Of a stretch of 64,000 bases of DNA, positions 35,057-42,840 are shown piece by piece. The stretch's first letter is position 1. Each line of letters begins with the position of its first letter. Both the position numbers and the translations under genes were made by a program. The notes below the pieces were generated by a model. That model was not told where the DNA came from, did not search any database, and saw only the letters and a program-made list of their open reading frames with translations. This DNA is from GCA-2861595 sp035525365. GTDB taxonomy: Bacteria; Actinomycetota; Acidimicrobiia; Acidimicrobiales; GCA-2861595. The stretch covers positions 35,194 to 99,193 of the forward strand of contig DATLEK010000090.1 of assembly GCA_035525365.1 (NCBI GenBank), given 5' to 3'.

Positions 35057-35965
35057 TCATAGTCCCTCGAAGTTGAGCAGCCTGAGCAGGCCATCAAGCT
35101 CGGCGCCGGCCTCGGCACCGATGCACTCCCAGGGGGCGAAGAACAACCGGTCGGTGGACACCTCCAGCTCGGAGCGCAGCTCGGTGCCCGCCGAGGTGAG
35201 CTCCAGTACCTCGTCGGAGCCGACAACGAGGTCCCTTCGCCGCAGGTCACCCAGGGCGACGGCGTACACCTCGTAGGGATGGCCCCGCACGGCCAGCTGC
35301 TCGCACACCTGGGCCAGCGAGCCGGGGCGGCGCCACAGCGCGGTGAGCACCTCGATCGCGGTGGCACTGAGCCCACTTGCCCGCCAGGCGTCCTGGTGGG
35401 CATCGCTGCGGTAGGCGTCCAGGCACACCAGGGCGCGCACGACACGGGCGAGGGGCGCATCGCCCGCCACGATCAACCGGTGCATGTACCAGCTCATGCG
35501 CGGCGTAGGCGGAGCCGGGGTAGCCAGGCTGGCGTCCACGAGGACCTGGAGGTGCTCGGCGAGGCGTGAGGAGTCCGATGGGGCGAGCGGGTCGGCCCCG
35601 GCGATGGCGGTGGCGATGTCGGCGTGGAGCCGCATCATCCGCTGGCGTCCCGGCGTAGTGAGCCGCCAACCCACGCTGGGCTCGTGGGAGCTGTGGCCCA
35701 CTCCGGTGGCCCTCGCGAGGCGTTCGGTGAAGAACGTCGGCGCCGAGTACGCCGACAGCTGTGCGAAGTCCGCAAGGCTCATGGCATGAGGCTCTTTGGC
35801 CAGCAGGAAGGACAGCATCACCAAGGTGGTGCGGTCGACGCCGAGGTCGGCCACGGCTCGCTCGACGACCGGGTCCCACATCGACGCCATCGACGCATTG
35901 GCCCGGGAGGCGAAATCCCAGATCGCGGCGTGGTCTCGGCGGACGGTGCTGTCGGCGTGGGTCAT
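35057..35965 (-). CDS. Winged-helix regulator-like protein, SCO6745/MarR-like
   Basis: 302 residues arranged as two similar halves. The first contains TTLVMLSFLLAKEPHAMSLA and a GWRLTTPGRQRMMRLH wing; the second contains ATAIEVLTALWRRPGSLAQV and DEVLELTSAGTELRSEL. This tandem winged-helix layout resembles the SCO6745 family, whose roles are unclear. It overlaps the response-regulator stop as ATGA. The promoter of the TrmB operon begins directly after its own stop. A partner or sensor for the neighbouring regulators is plausible. Confidence 0.78.
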   Translation of the reverse strand: MTHADSTVRRDHAAIWDFASRANASMASMWDPVVERAVADLGVDRTTLVMLSFLLAKEPHAMSLADFAQLSAYSAPTFFTERLARATGVGHSSHEPSVGWRLTTPGRQRMMRLHADIATAIAGADPLAPSDSSRLAEHLQVLVDASLATPAPPTPRMSWYMHRLIVAGDAPLARVVRALVCLDAYRSDAHQDAWRASGLSATAIEVLTALWRRPGSLAQVCEQLAVRGHPYEVYAVALGDLRRRDLVVGSDEVLELTSAGTELRSELEVSTDRLFFAPWECIGAEAGAELDGLLRLLNFEGL

Positions 35966-36765
35966 CGGTTCGATGGCGAGCCGGGTAGTTGCTGTTTTCC
36001 GTTGCCCGCGGGCACCACGGCGAACTGCGGCATGGCGCGTCGGGGGGCCGACGGGGTGATCGGCGGCCCCACATCACGAATAAGGCCCTCATGGCGGGCC
36101 ATGTTGATGACCTCGAGCTGGGTGCGCGCACCGGTCTTGGCCAGGATCTTGTGCACATGGTTCTTGAGCGTGCCGAGCGCTATTGACAGCTCGGCGGCCA
36201 CCTCTCTGCCCGGGCGGCCGGTGGCGAGGACCTGAAGGATCTCGACCTCGCGCGAGGTGAGCAACCGCAGCAGTTCGCCGCGGCGCAGCGCGTCGTCGTA
36301 GCGCTGGTCGATATCGGCCACAAGGTTGGAGAGCTGCTCGGCGAACACCAGCGGCTCGCCGGCGTGCGCCCGCCCAATGGCCGCGGCGACCTGGGCCAGC
36401 GACAGGCTCTTGGGCAAAAAGCCGGCTACGCCGACGGCAAGGGCCTTCTGTACCTGGATCTGCCCGTGGAACCACGACAGGATGAGAACCTTCGGTCCTG
36501 GAGACCACGATGCGATGGCGTGGGCGGCGGCGGGGCCGTCCATCCCGGGTATCCAGTAGTCGAGCAGTACGACATCGGGGCGGTGACGCATGACCGCTTC
36601 CACCGCCCCACCGCCGTTCGTGGGGTGCTCCCCAATTACGTAGAAGCCGCCGTGGTGGGCCAGCGCCGACCCGAGTGATTCGGCGAAGAGCCGCTGGCCG
36701 TCGGCGACGAGGACGACGATGTCGCGCTCCCCCGCCGCTTCAGTTGCGCCCTCTCGCTCGACCAC
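35962..36765 (-). CDS. LuxR/NarL-family response regulator
   Basis: 267 residues. The receiver domain (about 15-130) has the phospho-acceptor Asp69 (VVLLDYWIPGMDG) and the conserved Lys119. The acidic pocket keeps only one of the usual two acidic residues (ADGQ, Asp22). A LuxR HTH lies near residues 190-250 (LTSREVEILQVLATG ... LGTLKNHVHKILAKTG). I chose the GTG at 36765 because GGGAGG lies nine bases upstream; the ATG at 36807 would be above the -10 box. No histidine kinase gene is adjacent. Probably it controls this operon and the TrmB-Kelch operon. Confidence 0.88.
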   Translation of the reverse strand: MVEREGATEAAGERDIVVLVADGQRLFAESLGSALAHHGGFYVIGEHPTNGGGAVEAVMRHRPDVVLLDYWIPGMDGPAAAHAIASWSPGPKVLILSWFHGQIQVQKALAVGVAGFLPKSLSLAQVAAAIGRAHAGEPLVFAEQLSNLVADIDQRYDDALRRGELLRLLTSREVEILQVLATGRPGREVAAELSIALGTLKNHVHKILAKTGARTQLEVINMARHEGLIRDVGPPITPSAPRRAMPQFAVVPAGNGKQQLPGSPSNR

Positions 36766-36797
36766 TTGGATCCGCCTCCCGGGACGCCGACGCTTCG

Positions 36798-36826
36798 ATT
36801 GCACCACAGTCAGGGTTGTTCGTCAA
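36798..36826 (-). promoter_or_regulatory. Promoter of the response-regulator operon
   Basis: TTGACG (36821-36826), a 17-bp spacer and TGCAAT (36798-36803), followed by CGAA. It matches the TrmB operon promoter in spacing and in the GGT(T/G)CAATCGA string. Confidence 0.6.
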
Positions 36827-37176
36827 CAAAGTCTTCTCTATTCGACGATAAAGTATCCCGCTACTTTTCTCAACCAAATGGCATCATGGCTCCCCCTCCC
36901 GGGTAGCAGCTATCCGCAAGCTGAAAGCCGGGAGGGCACGAGACCTGGCGGACGGTCACCGACTCCGACCCCGACGAACACCTCGGGCGCTTCCCCCGGC
37001 AGCGACCTACTTGATGCCCTTCGGCGGTTGCTAGACGCCTTCCTCGGGGGCCTCAATCCTGCTCCCCAAGCGAGAGTTCGAAATTTTTCGCTCCCTTTTC
37101 GCTCCCTTTTCGGCTACTTCTGAGAACGCTTCTCAATTTACTGCCACCTGCAACGCTGTGACCTGGGACTTTTTAG
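36827..37176. other. 350-bp gap with tandem repeats and an inverted repeat
   Basis: No gene is seen. Two exact 11-bp copies of TTTTCGCTCCC lie at 37085-37106, followed by a decayed third. A perfect inverted repeat TGAGAA-CGC-TTCTCA follows at 37121-37135, 42 bp from the tRNA 3' end. Function unknown; a hairpin or operator is possible. Confidence 0.5.
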
Positions 37177-37250
37177 TGGAGGTGATGGGACTTGAACCCA
37201 CGACTTCTACGTTGCGAACGTAGCGCTCTACCGGACTGAGCTACACCCCC
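37177..37250 (-). tRNA. tRNA-Ala (anticodon CGC)
   Basis: 74 nt. The acceptor arms GGGGGTG and CACCTCC pair, with the G3:U70 wobble that identifies alanine tRNA. The anticodon stem CTACG/CGTAG encloses the loop TTCGCAA, anticodon CGC, reading GCG. The T arm contains GGTTCAAGTCC. The 3' CCA is not encoded, as usual in actinobacteria. Confidence 0.95.
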
Positions 37251-37316
37251 GCCAGCGGTCAGGGTACTAGAGGGGCCTCGCGCCAATCCGGCGGGACCCA
37301 ACGGTCCAGGCGCGGC

Positions 37317-37856
37317 TCAGTTGGCGGAGCGGCGGAGCATGACGACGTTGTCGGCCCGGGCGTGGGCGGGCAGGAAACGCAGCTTCATCTCCCGCTCGGC
37401 GGCCAGACCGCGGGCCCGCACGAGGAGAGCGACGTAGACGCCGAACATCAAATCGAGCACGACGTGGGCGGCCCACAGCATCCGTAGGGGCGGGAGCAGG
37501 CCGAGCACCAGGGTGACGCCCATGGCCGCCAGCAAAGTGAACAGAACGTCACGCCGGCGCTTCAGGGTTCGGGCGCGGCGGGCAGCCTCGGGTGAGTAGT
37601 TCCGGCTCATGCGATAGCTCGGCGCCGGCGTGGCCGGCATGAAATTGGGGATGCGAAGGGTGTTGGCCGGGCGCACGGCGGTGGGGCCGGTGCGCTGGAG
37701 AACGTGGAGGTGACGACGGAAGTGGCTGATGGAGTCCGCGGGCCGTACCTCGGCGCGAGCCCGAAGCATGGGGGGGACAAGAACGGCGGCCCAGATCAGT
37801 GCAAGGACAACGAGTATCACAATGGTCAAAGGCTCCTCGACCTGCTCTCTGTCCAA
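37317..37856 (-). CDS. Small membrane protein of unknown function
   Basis: Up to 179 residues. The first membrane segment (VILVVLALIWAAVLVPPML) is followed by a basic stretch typed RARAEVRPADSISHFRRHL, then two more hydrophobic segments near 105-145. Similar proteins occur in actinobacteria near molybdopterin genes, with no known role. The start is unclear: the ATG at 37856 is used here, but TTG at 37829 or GTG at 37820 would start directly at the membrane segment. It lies 156 bp after moaC and may be a separate unit. Confidence 0.7.
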   Translation of the reverse strand: MDREQVEEPLTIVILVVLALIWAAVLVPPMLRARAEVRPADSISHFRRHLHVLQRTGPTAVRPANTLRIPNFMPATPAPSYRMSRNYSPEAARRARTLKRRRDVLFTLLAAMGVTLVLGLLPPLRMLWAAHVVLDLMFGVYVALLVRARGLAAEREMKLRFLPAHARADNVVMLRRSAN

Positions 37857-38012
37857 AGGACCGTATCGGGCCGCTCAGCAGCGGCGGTGGATGGGGCTCG
37901 CCCTGCCAAGGCCCGGCCCCCCATTGCTACTACGCCCAGGTCGCCCCGCGCCAGCTCGGTTTGCGATCCCGGCACCAGAACCGAGGATCGGCGCCTGGCC
38001 GTCAGGCATGGA

Positions 38013-38507
38013 TCAGGAGTCGCCGTCGAGCGACGTGCGCCGCCACACCCCCGAGCGCCCGCCCGTCTTCTCCCACAGGGCCAGCTCGCCGATGGTCATC
38101 GACCGGTCCGAGGACTTGCACATGTCGTAGATCGTCAACGCCGCCACCGAACAGGCGGTGAGGGCCTCCATCTCCACCCCCGTACGGTCCACCGTCTCGA
38201 CCTGCGCCTCGATCTCCACGTTGTCGTCGCCGATGGTGAAGTTCACGTACACCGACCCGATGGCGAGCTGGTGGCACAGCGGGATGAGGTCCGGCGTGCG
38301 CTTGGCCGCCTGGATCCCGGCCACCCTCGCCACGCCCAGCACGTCGCCCTTGGTGACCGCGTTGGTGGCCACCGTGGCCGTGGTCTCCGGCTTCATGAAC
38401 ACCTTGCATCGGGCCACGGCCCGCCGGTGGGTGGGCTCCTTGGGTGTGACGTCGACCATGCGGGCACGGCCCAGCGGGTCAAGGTGGGTCAGGCCACGGT
38501 CGGACAT
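38013..38507 (-). CDS. moaC: Cyclic pyranopterin monophosphate synthase MoaC
   Basis: Second enzyme of molybdenum cofactor synthesis: with MoaA it turns GTP into cyclic pyranopterin monophosphate. The 164 residues contain the usual THLDPLGRARMVDV opening, KRTPDLIPLCHQL, and the VETVDRTGVEMEALTAC block with the active-site Glu, Lys and His residues. It begins with ATG at 38507, 29 bp after moaA, in the moeA-moaA-moaC operon. Confidence 0.95.
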   Translation of the reverse strand: MSDRGLTHLDPLGRARMVDVTPKEPTHRRAVARCKVFMKPETTATVATNAVTKGDVLGVARVAGIQAAKRTPDLIPLCHQLAIGSVYVNFTIGDDNVEIEAQVETVDRTGVEMEALTACSVAALTIYDMCKSSDRSMTIGELALWEKTGGRSGVWRRTSLDGDS

Positions 38508-38536
38508 AGCGGGAGTCTAACGAGAGACCCCCTCTG

Positions 38537-39547
38537 TCACCCCCCGATCTGGCTCATGGACCGTGACGGGCGGACGAAGTTCACCTGGCCGATGGCGTGC
38601 CCGGACCACTTCGTGCCCACGTCGGCCTCGATGGCAGCGGCGACGTCGCCGTCGCTGCCCCCGCCCCGGAGCACCGAGCGCAGGTCGGTCTCCCGCACGG
38701 CGAAGAGGCAGTTGCGGAACTTGCCGTCGGCCGTCAGGCGCACCCGGTCGCAGCTCGAGCAGAAGTTGCGGGTGACGCTGGCGATCACGCCGATCTCGCC
38801 ACCGCCGTCCCGGTAGCGGTAGCGCTCGGCCGGCTGCGCACCCCTCACCGCCGCGGGCTCCAGGGGGTACACGGCGTCGATGGCGGCCACAACCTCCTCG
38901 GCCGCAACCACGCTCTGGCCGGTCCATCCACCGTCGGCGTCCAGAGGCATGAACTCGATGAAGCGCATAACCACGCCCCGCTCACGGCCGAAGCGGGCCA
39001 TGTCGACGATCTCGTCGTCGTTCATGCCCCGCACCAGCACGCAGTTGACCTTGACCGGGTCGAAACCGGCACCCAGGGCGGCGTCTATGCCGGCAAGGAC
39101 GGCGGGCAGCTGGTCCCGCCGGGTGATCTCGGCGAACCGCTCGGGGCGGAGCGAATCCAGGGAGATGTTGACGCGTCGCAGTCCGGCGGCCCGCAGGTCT
39201 TCCGCCACCAGGGGAAGGCTCAGCCCGTTGGTGGTCATGGACAGGTCGACGCCCAGAGTGGCCAGCCTCTCCACCAGGCGGGGCAGGTCGGCCCGCATCG
39301 TGGGTTCGCCTCCGGTGAGGCGGATGCCGTCGAAGCCGAACCGCTCCACGCACACCCGCGCCACCCGCTCCAGCTCCTCGTAGGTGAGGATCTCGGCCCG
39401 CGGCACCCACGTGAGCCCGTCCGCGGGCATGCAGTAGGTGCAGCGCAGGTTGCAGCGGTCGGTGACCGAGATGCGCAGGTCGCGCACGGTGCGGGAGAAG
39501 GGGTCGACGAGGGGCCGCGACGGGGCGGCCACCCTGGGCAGGGACAT
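38537..39547 (-). CDS. moaA: GTP 3',8-cyclase MoaA
   Basis: Radical SAM enzyme that starts molybdenum cofactor synthesis from GTP. 336 residues from the ATG at 39547 (the frame extends to 39715 inside moeA). The radical-SAM cluster motif CNLRCTYC is Cys32, Cys36 and Cys39. The second cluster is formed by the C-terminal CSSCDRVRLTADGKFRNC. The MoaA C-terminus normally ends in a GG motif, here SMSQIGG, so it is complete. It begins five bases after the moeA stop. Confidence 0.95.
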   Translation of the reverse strand: MSLPRVAAPSRPLVDPFSRTVRDLRISVTDRCNLRCTYCMPADGLTWVPRAEILTYEELERVARVCVERFGFDGIRLTGGEPTMRADLPRLVERLATLGVDLSMTTNGLSLPLVAEDLRAAGLRRVNISLDSLRPERFAEITRRDQLPAVLAGIDAALGAGFDPVKVNCVLVRGMNDDEIVDMARFGRERGVVMRFIEFMPLDADGGWTGQSVVAAEEVVAAIDAVYPLEPAAVRGAQPAERYRYRDGGGEIGVIASVTRNFCSSCDRVRLTADGKFRNCLFAVRETDLRSVLRGGGSDGDVAAAIEADVGTKWSGHAIGQVNFVRPSRSMSQIGG

Positions 39548-39552
39548 CGCGT

Positions 39553-40827
39553 TCAAGGGTAGGACAGCAACATCACCTTGATGTTTCCGCCTGGTTGCGT
39601 TCCTTTCCCGTCGGGCAGCACGGCCAAGGCGTTCGACAGAGCCATGGCCCTCAGCATGTGCGAGCCCTGGCCGGCGGCGGGCCGCACGTGGAACCGTCCG
39701 TCGGAATCGTCCCACTCGACGTTGGCCCGCACCAGGTGCAGCTTGCCGTCGGCCCGGCGGGAGAAGCCCTCATCGGCCACGGCATCGACCTGCAGCCGGT
39801 CCAGGACAGAGTGGCCCATCATCTGGCGCAGGGCGGGGCGCACGAACAGCTCGAAGCTGACCATCGACGACACCGGGTTGCCCGGCAACCCGAAGACCGG
39901 GCGGCCCGAGACCACCCCGAAGGCCAGCGGTTTGGCCGGCTTGACCGCCACCTGCATCCACCGCATGGAGCCGCCCGACAGCTCATCGAGAACCACCTTC
40001 ACGTAGTCGAAGTCACCGACGCTGACTCCCCCGCTGGTGACGATGGCGTCGCACTCACCGAGCCCACGCTCCAGGGCGCCGCCGATGGCGTCCTTGGTGT
40101 CGGGGGCGGTGCCCAGGTCGACGACCTCGCAGGCCGCCTCGGCCAGCAACCCCATCAGCATCGGGCGGTTCGAGTCGCGGATCTGGCCCGGCTTCAGTGG
40201 GACCGAAGCGCCGGCCAACTCGTCGCCGGTGGAGAGCACGCCGACGCGGGGCCGTTTGAACACGGGCACCCGGGCCATGCCGAGGCTGGCCAGTACCCCG
40301 AGGTGCCCGGGCTGGAGGACGGTGAAGGGGGGGAAGACCTCCTGGCCGGCGGCCACGTCCTCACCCGGACCGCGGATGTGGTCCCCGACCATGGCCGCAG
40401 AGGAGATGGTGACGGCGGCACCGCCATCATGAGCCTCGGTCCGCTCCACCATCACCACGGCGTCGGCGCCGGCGGGGACAGGAGCGCCGGTCATTATCCG
40501 CATGGCTTCGCCGGCGCCGAGCGCGTTGTCCGCCGGCGCGCCGGCGGCCACGGTGCCCACCACGACCAGCCGCACGGGTGCCGAGGCGGTGTCGACGGCC
40601 CGCACCGCATAGCCGTCCATGGCGCTGTTGGCGAAGGGGGGCACGTCGGTCTCGGCCCGGATGGCCATCGAGGTCACCAGGCCCAGCGCATCGGCCACGG
40701 GAATGGCCGCCGGGTGCAGGCGGTCGCAGTCACCCAGCACCACGGCTCGGGCTTCGCCCACGGGAAGCAGGCTCACCGGCGCTCCGGCGTCATCGGGTTT
40801 CGAAACCGGCGGCGGAAATGACCGCAT
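39553..40827 (-). CDS. moeA: Molybdopterin molybdenumtransferase MoeA
   Basis: Inserts molybdate into adenylated molybdopterin, the last step of cofactor synthesis. 424 residues with the conserved PPFANSAMDGYAVRA opening, GEAMRIMTGAPVPAGADAVV, the MoeA/MogA-fold GVLSTGDEL and TSGGVSVGDFDYV motifs, and VFGLPGNPVSSMVSF. First gene of the moeA-moaA-moaC operon; its promoter must lie in the 65-bp gap shared with the divergent FmdB gene. Confidence 0.95.
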   Translation of the reverse strand: MRSFPPPVSKPDDAGAPVSLLPVGEARAVVLGDCDRLHPAAIPVADALGLVTSMAIRAETDVPPFANSAMDGYAVRAVDTASAPVRLVVVGTVAAGAPADNALGAGEAMRIMTGAPVPAGADAVVMVERTEAHDGGAAVTISSAAMVGDHIRGPGEDVAAGQEVFPPFTVLQPGHLGVLASLGMARVPVFKRPRVGVLSTGDELAGASVPLKPGQIRDSNRPMLMGLLAEAACEVVDLGTAPDTKDAIGGALERGLGECDAIVTSGGVSVGDFDYVKVVLDELSGGSMRWMQVAVKPAKPLAFGVVSGRPVFGLPGNPVSSMVSFELFVRPALRQMMGHSVLDRLQVDAVADEGFSRRADGKLHLVRANVEWDDSDGRFHVRPAAGQGSHMLRAMALSNALAVLPDGKGTQPGGNIKVMLLSYP

Positions 40828-40877
40828 TTGGCACCCGATCCGGCATCGAGCCAGCCTAGAGGTGGGTAGGGCGCAGC

Positions 40878-40883
40878 TAAACT
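40878..40883 (+). promoter_or_regulatory. -10 box of a leaderless promoter
   Basis: TAAACT ends nine bases before the FmdB ATG at 40893, with no ribosome-binding site between them. Confidence 0.45.
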
Positions 40884-40892
40884 GGTCGGGTC

Positions 40893-41273
40893 ATGCCCAC
40901 CTACGAGTACGCCTGCCGGAGCTGTGGCGAGCACCTCGAGGTGGTCCAGTCGTTCAAGGACGAGCCCCTCACCGAGTGCCCGGCCTGTGGCGGGGCGTTG
41001 CGCAAGGTGTTCGGCGCCATCGGGATCGCCTTCAAGGGAAGCGGCTTCTACAAGACCGACAGCCGGGCGGCGAGCTCGAAGGGCAAGGGCCGCAGCGGGG
41101 AGAAGACAGCCGATACCAAATCGGATACCAAATCCGACGGCGCCGGCGGCGGGTCGAGCGACACCAAGTCGGGCACGGCGGCATCGAAGTCCGACTCGGC
41201 CAGCACTCCGTCCTCCAAGCCCGACACCAAGGCGACACCCAAGAGTGACCCGAAGGCCGCCGCCTCCTCCTGA
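40893..41273 (+). CDS. FmdB-family zinc ribbon protein
   Basis: 126 residues. The first 50 are a FmdB zinc ribbon with Cys8, Cys11, Cys29 and Cys32 and the family opening MPTYEYACRSCG and a GSGFYKTD close. The last 75 residues are a low-complexity Lys/Ser/Asp/Thr tail. FmdB-type proteins are putative regulators or adaptors of unclear role. Leaderless start, divergent from moeA. Confidence 0.9.
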   Translation: MPTYEYACRSCGEHLEVVQSFKDEPLTECPACGGALRKVFGAIGIAFKGSGFYKTDSRAASSKGKGRSGEKTADTKSDTKSDGAGGGSSDTKSGTAASKSDSASTPSSKPDTKATPKSDPKAAASS

Positions 41274-41341
41274 ACCGCCCCTTTCCCGCGGCGCCCGCTG
41301 ACCTCTACACTCTTGGCGACGGGTTTCCCGCCCTCGCTCTT

Positions 41342-41378
41342 GTTGCAGAAATCGTTGCATAGCAACGGTTCTTGCAAC
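41342..41378. promoter_or_regulatory. 37-bp nested inverted repeat, operator or leader hairpin
   Basis: GTTGCAGAAATCGTTGCA is mirrored across 41360 by a matching right half ending TTCTTGCAAC. The inner arms CGTTGC/GCAACG close a 3-nt loop perfectly; the outer arms GTTGCA/TGCAAC also pair, with a few mismatches between them. A TACACT -10 box lies upstream at 41306-41311, so the repeat would be in the transcribed leader of the SAF gene at 41455. Confidence 0.6.
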
Positions 41379-41454
41379 ATGAAGCCGAGGACCGCCGACG
41401 ACACCGTCTGCACTCTTCCCCCTCTGAACCAGCCCTCTCGTTTGGAGGAAGCCC

Positions 41455-42156
41455 GTGACCCTTGGTCCGCGCCTGCGCATGGGACTGCGCCGTTCGTCCT
41501 TGTTGTTCTGGTCCACCACCCTGGCCGTGGCCGGCGCCACCGGCCTTTTCGTCAGCCACCAGGTGGGTGAGGCATCGGCCCGGGCGGCGCGCCTCGGCGG
41601 CCTTCGCTATGTCCCGGTAGCTGCCCGGCCCATTGCCGCCGGCCGGGTCCTGCGCCCGGCCGACGTGGAGGTGCGCCGGCTCCCAGCCGCCGCCGTTCCC
41701 GACGGTGCGGTGGCCCGCTCTCCCGCCGGCCGCCCCACGCTCGTGCCGCTCGCCGCCGGCGAGGTCCTGCTGGCGGCCAAGCTGGCGCCCGACGGGGTGC
41801 GGGGCTTGGCCGCCCTGCTCCCCGCGGGAATGCGGGCGCTCGCCGTCCCCGTCGACCCGGCGGGGCTGGCGCTGGAGCGCGGCCACCACGTGGACGTCCT
41901 GGCCACGTTCGACGTGGACGTGGGTGCCGGCGGCTACGCCGGCGACTCTGGCGATGCCGGCTCCGTTAGCGGGGGCGACTCCGAGCCATCCACGGGCGGT
42001 GCCGGCGCGCCCACCTTCGCCGTCGCCACCGACGCTCTCGTCCTCGACGCGGGCGAGGAGTCCGTCACCATTGCCGTGTCATCCCACGAAGCGCCCCGAG
42101 TGGCCTTCGCCATCGCCCGCGGCACCGTCACCCTCGCCCTGACCGGCCGCCCCTGA
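41455..42156 (+). CDS. Orphan SAF-domain (CpaB-like) membrane protein
   Basis: 233 residues. Basic N-terminus, membrane segment near 14-32, then a SAF domain (YVPVAARPIAAGRVLRPADV ... VPLAAGEVLLAAKLAP) and the CpaB C-terminal strands (LAVPVDPAGLALERGHHVDV). The GTG at 41455 follows GGAGG at 41442-41446. It stands alone with no other Tad gene nearby, unlike the SAF gene at 25846. Its layout is similar, but the sequence is clearly different, so it probably serves another machine or an unlinked Tad locus. Confidence 0.83.
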   Translation: MTLGPRLRMGLRRSSLLFWSTTLAVAGATGLFVSHQVGEASARAARLGGLRYVPVAARPIAAGRVLRPADVEVRRLPAAAVPDGAVARSPAGRPTLVPLAAGEVLLAAKLAPDGVRGLAALLPAGMRALAVPVDPAGLALERGHHVDVLATFDVDVGAGGYAGDSGDAGSVSGGDSEPSTGGAGAPTFAVATDALVLDAGEESVTIAVSSHEAPRVAFAIARGTVTLALTGRP

Positions 42157-42160
42157 TGCA

Positions 42161-42184
42161 TACACATTCGCCTGGTATTGTGTA
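42161..42184. promoter_or_regulatory. Inverted repeat, candidate VapB operator
   Basis: TACACA (42161-42166) and TGTGTA (42179-42184) are perfect inverted arms separated by 12 bp, ending four bases before the antitoxin ATG. VapB-type antitoxins typically repress their own operons through such sites. Confidence 0.45.
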
Positions 42185-42188
42185 CTCA

Positions 42189-42413
42189 ATGAAGCGAACG
42201 ACCATCGAGATCGACGAGGAACTGCTGGCGCGGGCAAAGAAGGCTCTGGGCGCCCCCACGGCGCGAGCCACAGTGGCGGAAGCACTCCGACGGGCCGCGG
42301 ACCAGGCCGGAGGCGAGCAGGCCCACCGGGCCCTCCTCCAGCGGAGCTTCCTCGAACTCCTCAGCGACGAGGTGGACGTCGAGACGCTGGCCGAAGGGAA
42401 GATGTGGCGGTAA
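42189..42413 (+). CDS. vapB: VapB-type antitoxin
   Basis: 74 residues with the ribbon-helix-helix opening MKRTTIEIDEELLARAKKAL and a C-terminal toxin-binding tail. I chose the ATG at 42189, not the frame's earlier ATG at 42156, because the family starts at MKRTTIEID and a candidate operator and promoter occupy the earlier part. It overlaps the toxin gene by 10 bp. Confidence 0.85.
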   Translation: MKRTTIEIDEELLARAKKALGAPTARATVAEALRRAADQAGGEQAHRALLQRSFLELLSDEVDVETLAEGKMWR

Positions 42414-42805
42414 GAGGCTGGGTCCTCGACAAGAGCGCGGCGGCACGCTCGGGTGATCAGCAGGTGAGTGCTCAGCTGAACGAGTTGGCCGGGTCGCTGC
42501 ACCTCTGCCAGATCAGTGAGCTGGAACAGCTGTACTCGGCTCGTTCGGCCGATGACTACGACGGGCTCAAGTCCAGGATTCACAGGAGCTTCGACGTTCT
42601 CGCCGCGCCCGGGGACCTGCTGGACCGCGCCCTGGCGCTCCAGCGGGACCTGGCCCATCACCACGGCATGTGGCACCGCACCCCGATCCCCGACCTCCTG
42701 ATCGCCGAGACGGCGCTGTTCCACGACCTTGGCGTAGTGCACGTCGACGCCGACTACGAGCGGATAGCAGAGGTACGAGGGCTCGTCGTCCGCCGCCTTG
42801 GCTAG
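42404..42805 (+). CDS. vapC: VapC-type PIN-domain toxin
   Basis: 133-residue PIN-domain ribonuclease, the toxin partner of the upstream VapB. Acidic residues fitting the metal site are Asp9 (VLDKSA), Glu39 (ISELE), Asp98 (PIPDLLIAE) and Asp116 (VHVDADYE). The GTG start at 42404 lies inside the vapB end. The pair should form an auto-regulated toxin-antitoxin module targeting RNA. Confidence 0.87.
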   Translation: MAVRGWVLDKSAAARSGDQQVSAQLNELAGSLHLCQISELEQLYSARSADDYDGLKSRIHRSFDVLAAPGDLLDRALALQRDLAHHHGMWHRTPIPDLLIAETALFHDLGVVHVDADYERIAEVRGLVVRRLG

Positions 42806-42840
42806 CCGACTGCGGTCGATGCCCGTGCCCATCCGTCGTC

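Noticed and set aside
37177..37250. tRNA-Ala as an attachment site for the accessory block
   Set aside because: No second copy of the tRNA 3' end was found in the window and no integrase gene is visible. The tRNA also lies about 9 kb from the Tad block, separated by the Kelch and regulator operons.
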